This document shows, piece after piece, positions 41,276 to 49,685 of a DNA stretch of 64,000 nucleotides. Source of the DNA: Diacronema lutheri (taxonomy: Eukaryota; Haptophyta; Pavlovophyceae; Pavlovales; Pavlovaceae); contig JAGTXO010000018.1 in the NCBI GenBank assembly GCA_019448385.1, positions 620,001 to 684,000 of the forward strand, given 5' to 3'. The translations under genes and the position numbers were made by a program. Under the pieces are notes generated by a model that ran no database searches, was not told the DNA's origin, and saw only the letters and a program-made list of their open reading frames with translations. Position 1 is the first letter of the stretch; every line of letters begins with the position of its first letter.

Positions 41276-41887
41276 ATGTTCTCGAGGCGCGTGTGGCTCG
41301 CAATGCCGCTCGCATTCCCGCAGCACATGGCGTCGGGCAGCTCGCTCCCCCACCCGACCGCCGCACAGCGCGTTAAGCCAGGCCCCGGGCAGCTCTCCGT
41401 CTGGGAGGCGCCGTTCACCCGCCCACCCTCTGTGCGCGATGTGCGCGGCAAGCACGTGGTCCTGCGCGTCGGCGAGGACGGGCCAGTGATCCTCGAGTCG
41501 ACGAATGGCGTGCAAATCTGCGAGACGTCGCACCCGCCGACGTGGTACTTCCCTCAGGAGGACATCCGCATGGGCCATCTGCGACGCATCGGCGGTGCGA
41601 CCATGTGCGAGTTCAAGGGGCGCGCGACCTACTTTGACATCATGGCGGAGCCAGACGGCGCGAGCAACCCGGCGGCGCGGGCGCTCGTACCGCAGGGCGC
41701 GTGGACGTACGATCGGACGGACACGACGCCAATCGAGGGGCGCGTCGCTTTTTACCTCCGCCCGCCGCTCGTTGCGCACGTCGATGGCGAGCGAGCGGCG
41801 CCGCAGGAGGGCGACTTTTATGGCGGGTGGATCACCTCGGACGTCGTCGGCCCGTTCAAGGGCGGGACGGGCACGCGCTTTTGGTGA
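41276..41887 (+). CDS. DUF427-domain protein
   Basis: Single exon, 203 residues from ATG 41276. It matches the DUF427 family along most of its length: RGKHVVLRVGEDGPVILEST, HPPTWYFPQEDIRM, CEFKGRATYFDI, the Trp-containing strand GAWTYDR and the C-terminal GGWITSDVVGPFKGG. DUF427 proteins are small beta-rich proteins found in bacteria, fungi and algae. Their biochemical role is not established. The first 25 residues are basic and hydrophobic (FSRRVWLAMPLAFPQ) and could be an organelle-targeting sequence. The gene is divergent from the myosin gene with 118 bases between start codons. The dispersed repeat region follows. Confidence 0.85.
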   Translation: MFSRRVWLAMPLAFPQHMASGSSLPHPTAAQRVKPGPGQLSVWEAPFTRPPSVRDVRGKHVVLRVGEDGPVILESTNGVQICETSHPPTWYFPQEDIRMGHLRRIGGATMCEFKGRATYFDIMAEPDGASNPAARALVPQGAWTYDRTDTTPIEGRVAFYLRPPLVAHVDGERAAPQEGDFYGGWITSDVVGPFKGGTGTRFW

Positions 41888-42062
41888 GCCCGATCGGCAT
41901 TGGTCAGCGCAGCCATCAGCATGCCGCTTTCGTGGCCCGCAGGTCGGGGCGGATGGACATGAGTCACATGACGACATCGCCCGTCCACAGAAGAAATCCG
42001 GCCTCGACGGGGAAGGACTATGCGCCCTTTCGCTCGCTCCGTTTGTCCAGCCGACCCGCCTG

Positions 42063-42096
42063 TAAGCGTCGTTAGTATTATTATACTAACGACGCT
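42063..42096. repeat. Perfect inverted repeat (hairpin)
   Basis: AAGCGTCGTTAGTA and its exact reverse complement are separated by a few A/T bases. One arm is the 3' end of the dispersed repeat. Confidence 0.9.
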
Positions 42097-42126
42097 TTCC
42101 GACGGGTCAACAGATGGGGTCAGGAA
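42083..42126 (-). repeat. Dispersed short repeat, copy 2
   Basis: The reverse complement matches copy 1 (26657-26700) over its full 44 bases and a few more bases on its 5' side (GCGC). It begins with ACTAACGACGC on the plus strand. Confidence 0.88.
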
Positions 42127-42237
42127 GTGCGCAGCGAGGCGCCAGGCGGAGCAGGCCCAAAGGCCCACTCGCGCCTAGCCACCGCGCGCCGCCGCCCGCG
42201 CGCCGCCGCACCGGTGGCCTAGTATTATTATGATGAA

Positions 42238-42677
42238 TACTGCCCGTTGGGTCTGAGTTCGCGGACGAAGGAATAGGAGAGACCCGCGCGCGAAAAAGCG
42301 AAAATGGCCGCGAGAGGTGCGCGCGCGCGTCGCGTCGGCCCCGCGGGAGGTGGCGCGGTGCGTGTCGCGCTATGCGTGTCGCCGCTGCGCGTGGGGGTTC
42401 CTGACATACCCGGGAACCCCGCTCTCATAACCGCGACACGTGCAGGCGGCGCGGCCGCAGCGCCGCGAGCGGCGTCATCATCGGCGTCGGTCGCGGGCAC
42501 CGGCTCTCGGTCGAGGTCATGAAGATCATCCTGTGGCGGCTATTTTCTCGGCAGGAGCGCGGTGAGGATCGCGGATGACCTCCACACATCCACCGACACG
42601 CTCACGGAGTCGATCGTCCGCGCCACCATCGAGCGGTACGAGGCCACCGGCATCGTCGATTCCCAGCCGAACAAGCC
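42238..42677 (+). repeat. Left inverted arm of the Tc1/mariner-type element
   Basis: 440 bases, identical in reverse complement to 44558-44997. Homology stops abruptly at AACAAGCC on the inner side, inside the transposase reading frame. Confidence 0.93.
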
Positions 42678-42930
42678 GTGCGCGAAGCTCATGAGCGAGC
42701 TCGACCAGGAGCTGATGCTCGCGATCATGGCGGAGCAACCGTGACTTCACTTAAGCGAGATTGCGGCCGAGCTGCAGGCCGTCACGCTCAAGGCGTTCAC
42801 GCGCGAGTACATTCACTACAACCTCTGCGCCGCCGGCCTCTCGCTCAAGAAGATGCAGCGCGTCCAAGCGGCCCGCGACGAAGAAGAACACCTCGGGCAT
42901 GCTGAGGAACAGCTGCGCGCGCTCGACGCT
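42562..42930 (+). pseudogene. Transposase N-terminal remnant (IS630/Tc1-mariner)
   Basis: The frame reads RIADDLHTSTDTLTES, IERYEATGIVDSQPNKP and LDQELMLAIMAEQP, then hits TGA (42742-42744). It continues in the same frame with LHLSEIAAELQAVTLKAFT and GLSLKKMQRVQAARDEEE. This is the helix-turn-helix pair and the start of the catalytic region of IS630/Tc1-type transposases (family pattern: RYE-TG, L..II...P.LTL.EI, GLS.KK...). The stop codon and the absence of the DDE/D catalytic domain show that it is not functional. The first 39 codons lie in the left arm and are therefore repeated, inverted, in the right arm. Confidence 0.75.
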
Positions 42931-42957
42931 GCTGTTGATGTGCTCAGCAGCCTTGAT

Positions 42958-44556
42958 TCACGCCTGCGCGGTCGCATCCCAGCCAACTTTGCACAACTCG
43001 AGCGCCTGCGCGACCTGCTGCGCGAGCGCCACGCTCTGAGCGGCCGGCATAGTGGGAGCAATGGACTGCGGCGCCGGCACGGGCGCGGAGTAGGCATCGA
43101 ACGCGCCGGCCCAGCCGCCCGACGCCACGAGGCCGCCGCCACCGACCTTGCCAGGGTGCTTGGGCGGGGGCGTCACCTCGACGACAAGGTAAAGAATGCA
43201 GATGTCCAAGTCCTGCTGCGCGCCGCTCGGCGCGTAAAACCTGCGCGCCACGTCGGCATCGTCGGTGATCAGCGTCAGGCGGACGAACACTGCGGGCGCG
43301 CCGACCTCTCGCTGATGCCGATCCGGTAGAGCCGAAGGGAGTGAGGCGGCTGCGGCAGGTTGCCGTGAGTCGAGTCGTGCGTCGAGCGTAGGAGCGTGGT
43401 GAGCACGTCGCGGCTCTCGACCAGCGCGTAAAAGCCGTCGGCTGCTTGTAGACCAACGAGAGCGCGTAGCGGCGCGGAAGCGCTTGCTTCGTCATCCTCA
43501 CCGTCTTCGCCGGTCGAGTGCGATTAGCGGCGCGACGCGTCTCGCGCGCCGGGCCGGCGCGCCGACACATCGCTCGTCTCCGCCGTGCGCTCCTCAAGCT
43601 GCGCGGCTTTGATCTCCGCCGCCTTTGCGGCCGCCTCGTCCTTGTTGGCGCGCGTCTCAGCCGACCGGGCCTGCGCTTGCGCCTTCTCCCCGAGCGCAGG
43701 CGCAAAGTGCACCTTGTTCTCCTCTGCGTGCGCGCGGCCTCCGACTTGGCGAGCTCCGCGGCCTCCGCGCTATACTGAAGAGGAGCTTGGCCCTTTTTAA
43801 AGCTTGCACGCGAGTGATCGCATCGTTGTCCCCCGAGTTGGCGCCCAGCTTGACGCACAATGGCTCGCCCGGCTTGAGGGCATCAACGTAGAGGGCATCA
43901 ACGTACGCGTCAAAGGACACGAGGTACACGCGCAGCGTCTCCAAAGGCTTCCCCTCCTCCTCGGAGTCGTCCGCCACGACTTGAGCGAATCCTGCGCGGG
44001 CACCGCCGCAAGCCCACGCGCCGGCTCGTGCTCGTCCGGCTCGTGCTCGTCCGGCTCGGCCGCCGGCAGCGCGCTCGAGCTACCGGCCTTCGCGCCGGCC
44101 CCGCCGCCGGCGAGGGCGCGCACTGGAGCCGCTTTCTCGGGCGGCTTCGTTGCGCCAGCGCTGGGCTTGCGAGACGAGCGCTGCGGCAGCGCGCCAATTG
44201 TTGTAGGCGAGTACATGGTAACCCTCGGCACGCGGGGTCGCGCGCCAGCCGGCGCCGAGGTCTCGCGCGCGCGATTGGCCTCGTCTTGGTCGGCCTTGCG
44301 CTTCGCTCGCGTCATCTTGTCGGCTATCGCCTTGTCCAACGGACCGGCGCGCGCGACCTTGACGCGACCAACGCCAGCGCGCGCGCCGGCGTCCGCGTCC
44401 AAGCGGAGGGCCGCGAGCGCGCCTGCGCCGGCCGGCGGGCCGGGCGCGGCGGATGTCGCAGCTGCGGCGGCGGGGTCCTGGCCATCTTGGGAACCCGGGG
44501 CCGGCACGGCGACACCGTCCGCGACGCCGCCGTCCGCTGCCGGCTCACCGAGCGTG
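42958..44556 (-). pseudogene. Frameshifted unknown gene carried inside the element
   Basis: Read right to left, frames follow one another like one broken protein. A basic, Ala-rich part (AKRKADQDEANRARE, about 44300) comes first. Then come VVADDSEEEGKPLETLRVYL and LCVKLGANSGDNDAITRVQ (43985-43800), a coiled coil in two frames (AEAAELAKSEAARTQ, then EKAQAQARSAETRANKDEA), QALPRRYALSLVYKQ, GFYALVESRDVLTTLLRST and FVRLTLITDDADVARRFY (about 43290-43240). At least three shifts are needed. A GCGCAG at about 43997 may be a true acceptor. I recognise no family. It may be host DNA captured by the element or a second element gene. Confidence 0.5.
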
Positions 44557-44557
44557 T

Positions 44558-44997
44558 GGCTTGTTCGGCTGGGAATCGACGATGCCGGTGGCCTCGTACC
44601 GCTCGATGGTGGCGCGGACGATCGACTCCGTGAGCGTGTCGGTGGATGTGTGGAGGTCATCCGCGATCCTCACCGCGCTCCTGCCGAGAAAATAGCCGCC
44701 ACAGGATGATCTTCATGACCTCGACCGAGAGCCGGTGCCCGCGACCGACGCCGATGATGACGCCGCTCGCGGCGCTGCGGCCGCGCCGCCTGCACGTGTC
44801 GCGGTTATGAGAGCGGGGTTCCCGGGTATGTCAGGAACCCCCACGCGCAGCGGCGACACGCATAGCGCGACACGCACCGCGCCACCTCCCGCGGGGCCGA
44901 CGCGACGCGCGCGCGCACCTCTCGCGGCCATTTTCGCTTTTTCGCGCGCGGGTCTCTCCTATTCCTTCGTCCGCGAACTCAGACCCAACGGGCAGTA
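44558..44997 (-). repeat. Right inverted arm of the Tc1/mariner-type element
   Basis: Mirror of 42238-42677. Includes an inverted copy of the start of the transposase frame and ends GGGCAGTA at 44997. Confidence 0.93.
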
Positions 44998-45033
44998 CTG
45001 TCAAAACCAGCCGTCCAAACGCATCGGTGGGCG

Positions 45034-48000
45034 ATGAGCAAGCGCCCAGCCGACGAGGCCGAGGGGAGAGTGGCCGTCGCTCCGGGCCGGATGGGCCTCA
45101 CCGCCGAGCTAATCGACAAGGCGCAGGCCCGCTTGGCCAAGCGGCACGTGCCTTTGCGCTTCGAGGTCGTGCAGCCGCAGCGTCCGCACGGGCAGGGCGC
45201 GCGCCGTGGAGAGCCGCCGCCGAGCGCGCCGTGCGACGTGCTCGTCCTCGGCCCCGGCGCGGTCGATGGTGAGGCGGCGCGCAAGGAGGCGCAGTACGTG
45301 CGAGAGACGTGCAGCTTTCCCCTCACCGACAACGCACTGCTCGTCACGTGGGCCTACGTGTCCGAATGCATTGGTCAGCGCGTCGTGCTTGACCCTGCGC
45401 CCTTTGCGCTCGACCGCCCCCCGCGCGCGCTGGGCGGCGCCGAGGCTGGCGTGGGCTCGGCAACGTGCGCGGGCGCGGGCGCGGGCGCGGTCGATGCGTC
45501 GTCGCTCGTCGAGCTCGTGTGCGTGCTCAGCTGGCGCGTCGATGGCGTCCGTCGTCTCCTCGCCAGCGCGGACGAGCGCGAGCGATGGGGGCGGTCGCTG
45601 CGAGCGCACGCACCCAACGTGATCGCGCTGCAGCGCACGCAGCTCGAGGATGGAAGGGGATTGGACGACGAGGCGACAGCGCCATTGACTGATATACCCG
45701 TCGCAGGCGTTTGTGCGCCCGCCGCGGACGATTCGGCGCGCGCACCGCTCGACGCGCTCTGCTCGCTCGTCGCGCGCGCGCTTGGCGGCCGGTGGGCGGC
45801 GCAGAGCGCGCCGGGCGGCCTGGCGGTGCTCTCATCGCTTCCGCTCGAGCCGTTGGCGCTCGCGCCGGACGCGGCCGCAGGCTTGTCGACGCCGGCCATG
45901 CACGCCGTGCGCGTTGCCGTAGGAAGCGACGGCACGTGCGTCGAAGGGTGCGCGCACGTTCACCTTTTGAACTGCGACGGCCCGGCAGACAGCGCGCCGC
46001 GCGCGCCGTGCGCCGCGACGTGGGCGGCGGCGCTGCAGCGCGCCGTGCTGTGCCTCGATGGGCTCGCTGGGAGCCCTGCGCCCTGCGCGCGCGCGCCCCT
46101 CGTCGTCGCCGGCGGCGTGTGGTGCGCGGACGCGTGCGGCGCGTCCAACGCGAGGGTGCCGTGCGCGGCGTGCGCGCGCGCCGAGCGCGCGCTGCTCGTG
46201 GCGTGCGACCTGGGCTGCGCGCACGCGGTCGTGCGCCCGGCCTTCTCGCGGCTGCTCGACGACGCGCGCATCGCGCCACCCGATGGCGCCGCCGCGCCGT
46301 TACAAGCGGCGGGCGCGCACGGGACGGCGCCGGCCGGCGCCGCGCCACGCGGCGGCATCGGCAGCAAGCTGCGCCGCGTGCGGCTGACGACGCGCCTTCC
46401 CGCGGACTCCGCGTCGATGGCCGAGCCGGAGCAGCTCTCCGCGCACGAGGCTCGGGCGGTCAGTGCGGAGCTCGCCGGCGTCGGCGTCGGCGTCGAGCGC
46501 GCGCCCCCATCCGCCGACGGCCGCGCACGCGGGCCTCCGCTTAGCGAGAGTCTCGCATGGCGGCTGCACGCGCCAACGGAGCCGCACGTCGAGACGGTGC
46601 CTAGCTGGTACGCACTCGCGCACGGCGCGCAGCATGATGGCCTGCTCCTCTCACGCCTTGCGCGCTGTCGACTCGAGGCCGCACGCCTCGCGCGCGACGC
46701 GTGCGGGTCGACGTCGCGCGCGCTCACGTGCGAGCTGCGCGTGCGCGCGCGGCGCGCGTGCGCCGCGCTTGGGGGCGCGTTGCGTGCGTCGACGCGCGCG
46801 TGCCTCGTCTCGTACCCGCACGCGCCCGATTCGGTGGTGAACCCGCACGTCTTCGCGTCGTGGGCGCGGATGGCGAGGGTGGTGCGCGGCTTTGTCGGCA
46901 AGGATGTCGCGTTGGGCGCGGCGCAGCGCGCGGGCAAGATGCTTGACGTTGAAGGCCTCGCGTGGGATCGAAGGCTCGCGCACATCGCGGCAATCGCACA
47001 GCCGCTCGCCGTCCCGGCCGACGTTGCGCGCAACCTCAAGCATCAGCCATTCTGCGGGTTTGGCGGGGCGCACGATGGCGGAGGCGACCGCCGCGTCGCA
47101 CGCCGCGCGCGCGCGGGCGAGTGCGCGTCGGGCGAGTCGGACGAAGACGATGACGACGACGAGGCGAGGAGCACGGCAGCCTTCCCGAGCCGACTTGCGC
47201 GCTGGCTTGAGCTCGCCAACGAGCGCGGCGCCGACGCTGCTGAGCACGCCGTCCTGTCCGACGTGCTACGCGACAAGCGCGGGCGCGAGCGCGAGAGCGC
47301 CGACGAGAAGCTCGCGCGCGCGCGCGCGCATGCGGCGCTCAGCACGGTGATCAACGTGGGCAACTCTATGCTGACCGACGAGCAGGAGGCCGAGTTGCTG
47401 CGCGGCGCGACGACAGCGAGCTCGGGCGGCAGCCAGCTCAAGGTGAATGCAGCGAGCCTGTACGTTGCGGGAGTCACGTCGGTAGCGGCCACGCAGCTCC
47501 TCGCCGGGCTGCAGCCGAGCGCGCTCGCGCTTGCGCGCTGCGATGCGCGCCAGCACGCCGAGCTCCTCGCGCTTCGCGCCAAGCTGGCGCGCGCTGCGAC
47601 GCCCACAGCGGAAGGCGGCGCGGGCACGGCTGGTGGCGCGCCGCTGCCGCCGCCGCCGGCCGGCGCGCCCTTGGACGGCTCGTCGCTCGCGCCACCGTCC
47701 GACGGCGAGTCGACGGCGCTGCTGCTCGCGCTGCGCGCGCAGCTCACGCCCGTCATGCGCTGGGCGCTCCGCCATTACGACGAGCTCAGCTCGCCCTTTG
47801 AGACGGGCGAGGCGGGCGCGATGCACGCGCACGTCCTCGCGGGGCTGCGCGCGCTCGACGCGGCGGCGGAGCGCGACGAGTGGGCGTGGGTCGTGCAGCC
47901 GGTCGGCGGCAAGCGGCGGGGCGAGGACACGCGCGCGCACGACGCCGATCTGCTCGTGACGGCGCCCCAGCTGACACTCGGCGCGGCGAGCGCGGTGCTG

Positions 48001-48654
48001 CACGCGCTCGTCGAGTGGCTGTGCGCGCGCGAGCTCATCGTCGGCAAGGAGCCCAACGAGCATGGCGAGAAGGCCATGTTCATGTGCTCGAGCAGGGGCG
48101 CTGCGGCCGGGTCAAGCACGCAACCGCGCGGTGCGCATGCGCGGATGAGCGCGCCGTTGAGCGAGTTCGGCGCGCGCGGCGATGCGCGCGTCGATGCGCG
48201 GCTGTACCATGCGCACGTGTCGCACATGGCGGACGCGGGGCGGGTCGTCTCTGGGAACAGAGACACGCACGCGCGCTTCTTTGGCGTCTTCCGCTCGCGT
48301 CTGCCGGACGGCTCAGCCGGGCCGCACCGGCGAATCGACATCGTCGTCACGTCATGGCTCGAGTTTCCGTTCGCGCTCCTCGGCTGGACGGGCAGCCGCA
48401 TTTTAAACCGGTGGCTTCGCAAGCACGCGGCAGAGCATGGCTTCCTCCTCACGTCGCACTTTTTGTACCGCACGAGCAGAGCCCAGCCGCCGATCGGCTG
48501 GACGGGCCCGCCGTGGGCGCCCGGCGTCGTCCCGTACGACAAGCGCGAGGGGATTGGCGGCGTGACCGTGCCGGGCGACGCAGTGCGCTCCGAGCGCGAC
48601 ATCTACGCGCTGCTCGGCCTCGCCTACGTGCCACCGCACGCGCGCGACGCGTGA
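45034..48654 (+). CDS. DNA polymerase X family protein with BRCT and degenerate AP-endonuclease-like domain
   Basis: Single exon, 1206 residues. A BRCT-like domain lies at about 30-130 (DVLVLGPGAV, ALLVTWAYVSECI). At about 155-420 there is an exonuclease III/AP-endonuclease-like segment (VCVLSWRVDGVRRLL, NVIALQRTQLED, PLVVAGGVWC). Its catalytic Asn and Glu positions are Arg (about 168 and 201), and the Asp-Leu-Asn strand is also lost, so it should be inactive. The C-terminal half is a family X polymerase: GGKRRGEDTRAHDADLLVT with the two metal Asp (about 970 and 972), IDIVV with the third (about 1102), and the tail GWTGSRILNRWLRKHA plus SERDIYALLGLAYVPP. Family X enzymes fill gaps in base-excision and end-joining repair. 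The start codon is 36 bases from a transposon end. The gene is tail to tail with the channel gene, 10 bases apart. Confidence 0.85.
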   Translation: MSKRPADEAEGRVAVAPGRMGLTAELIDKAQARLAKRHVPLRFEVVQPQRPHGQGARRGEPPPSAPCDVLVLGPGAVDGEAARKEAQYVRETCSFPLTDNALLVTWAYVSECIGQRVVLDPAPFALDRPPRALGGAEAGVGSATCAGAGAGAVDASSLVELVCVLSWRVDGVRRLLASADERERWGRSLRAHAPNVIALQRTQLEDGRGLDDEATAPLTDIPVAGVCAPAADDSARAPLDALCSLVARALGGRWAAQSAPGGLAVLSSLPLEPLALAPDAAAGLSTPAMHAVRVAVGSDGTCVEGCAHVHLLNCDGPADSAPRAPCAATWAAALQRAVLCLDGLAGSPAPCARAPLVVAGGVWCADACGASNARVPCAACARAERALLVACDLGCAHAVVRPAFSRLLDDARIAPPDGAAAPLQAAGAHGTAPAGAAPRGGIGSKLRRVRLTTRLPADSASMAEPEQLSAHEARAVSAELAGVGVGVERAPPSADGRARGPPLSESLAWRLHAPTEPHVETVPSWYALAHGAQHDGLLLSRLARCRLEAARLARDACGSTSRALTCELRVRARRACAALGGALRASTRACLVSYPHAPDSVVNPHVFASWARMARVVRGFVGKDVALGAAQRAGKMLDVEGLAWDRRLAHIAAIAQPLAVPADVARNLKHQPFCGFGGAHDGGGDRRVARRARAGECASGESDEDDDDDEARSTAAFPSRLARWLELANERGADAAEHAVLSDVLRDKRGRERESADEKLARARAHAALSTVINVGNSMLTDEQEAELLRGATTASSGGSQLKVNAASLYVAGVTSVAATQLLAGLQPSALALARCDARQHAELLALRAKLARAATPTAEGGAGTAGGAPLPPPPAGAPLDGSSLAPPSDGESTALLLALRAQLTPVMRWALRHYDELSSPFETGEAGAMHAHVLAGLRALDAAAERDEWAWVVQPVGGKRRGEDTRAHDADLLVTAPQLTLGAASAVLHALVEWLCARELIVGKEPNEHGEKAMFMCSSRGAAAGSSTQPRGAHARMSAPLSEFGARGDARVDARLYHAHVSHMADAGRVVSGNRDTHARFFGVFRSRLPDGSAGPHRRIDIVVTSWLEFPFALLGWTGSRILNRWLRKHAAEHGFLLTSHFLYRTSRAQPPIGWTGPPWAPGVVPYDKREGIGGVTVPGDAVRSERDIYALLGLAYVPPHARDA

Positions 48655-48664
48655 GGGGCCGCGC

Positions 48665-49645
48665 TCAGATGGGCACGGCGAGGTTGGGCGGCGGCTTGCT
48701 TGGGTTGCCATCCACGTCTGCAAATGTGGTGAGGACCTGCTGCTTGGGCTGCACGAACTCGATGGAAGCAGACAGCATGTAGGCGTGCAGAAACATGTAC
48801 AACTTGGTGCGCGCCTGGTCGATGAGATCGTCGCGGAATGGCTTGTATACGCTGAGCAAGAAGACTGTCACCTTCACGACCCCCAGCCGGTAGTCGGGCT
48901 GCGCGAGCGACGAGCCCTGCACGACGGCCCAGTCCTGCGGCGTGGTCGCCACGTACATTTCGATCGTGTCCATCACCTCGGTGATCTTGTTTGCGGGCGT
49001 GCGCACCGGCAGCTGCACGTGGATGGCAACGGACGGCGCGCGCGAGCGGTGCAGGTTGATTACGCCGAGCCGGCGCGTGATGAAGTTCTGCAGCACGTGC
49101 TCCTGCCCCGACAGTGAGACGACGCGCGTGCCGAGGAGGCCAATCTCGGATACGGCAAACTGCTCGCAGCCGGCGTCGCCCTGCCCCGGGTTGGTGACGA
49201 CGACTGCGAGCGACGCAAGAGGGAAGAGAGACGCGCGCCGCTCGGCCCGTGAATGAAATCTGCCGGCAAAGCGGGCGCGCGCCGCCGCCGTACAAGACGC
49301 GTGCGCGCGGCTCACTCCTGTCACCAATGTCGTACGGCCGTGCGGCGAGCACGAAGAGGATGCCGGCAAAGGTCTCGTAGGGCAGCCAGCCGAGGAGGAG
49401 CGCAAACGAGAGGAAGGTCGACGAGATCGGCACAACCCAGTCATCGAGGTTGACACCCCAGTCGACGAGAAAGATGCCGGCAAGCAGCAGAATCACCGCC
49501 CAGATGATCACCAGGAACGAGTGGACGTGCCCGTTGAGCGCGTCGAAGGACGAGAGCGCCGCGTTGATGAAGCGCTGCTCGCGGTACACTGCGTCCACCG
49601 ACAGCGTGAACTGCGGTGAGCGCGCGACCGGAGGCGCAGGAGGAT

Positions 49646-49685
<40 letters not shown>

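Larger units (their letters stand above)
41888..42237. other. Gene-free stretch holding repeat remnants
   Basis: No gene is supported in these 350 bases. They hold a perfect hairpin (42063-42096), a minus-strand copy of the 44-base dispersed repeat (42083-42126), and a second TAGTATTATTAT at 42220-42231 that repeats 42073-42084. They end at the left tip of the Tc1/mariner-type element. Confidence 0.7.
42238..44997. mobile_element. Tc1/mariner-type element, 2.76 kb, with 440-base terminal inverted arms
   Basis: The two ends are exact reverse complements over 440 bases (42238-42677 and 44558-44997); I saw no mismatch when reading them against each other. Each end begins TA then CTGCCCGTTGGGTCTGAG, so the terminal TA fits the TA target duplication of the Tc1/mariner/IS630 group. 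The left arm and adjoining DNA encode the N-terminal part of an IS630-type transposase. The interior carries a broken gene on the other strand. The right tip lies 36 bases before the start codon of the DNA polymerase X gene, so the element sits in that promoter. The identical arms point to recent insertion or arm homogenisation. Confidence 0.85.

Noticed and set aside
42228-42500. Open frames in the transposon arms considered as accessory genes
   Set aside because: They are the two strands of the same inverted arm, have no domain and overlap the likely transposase start.
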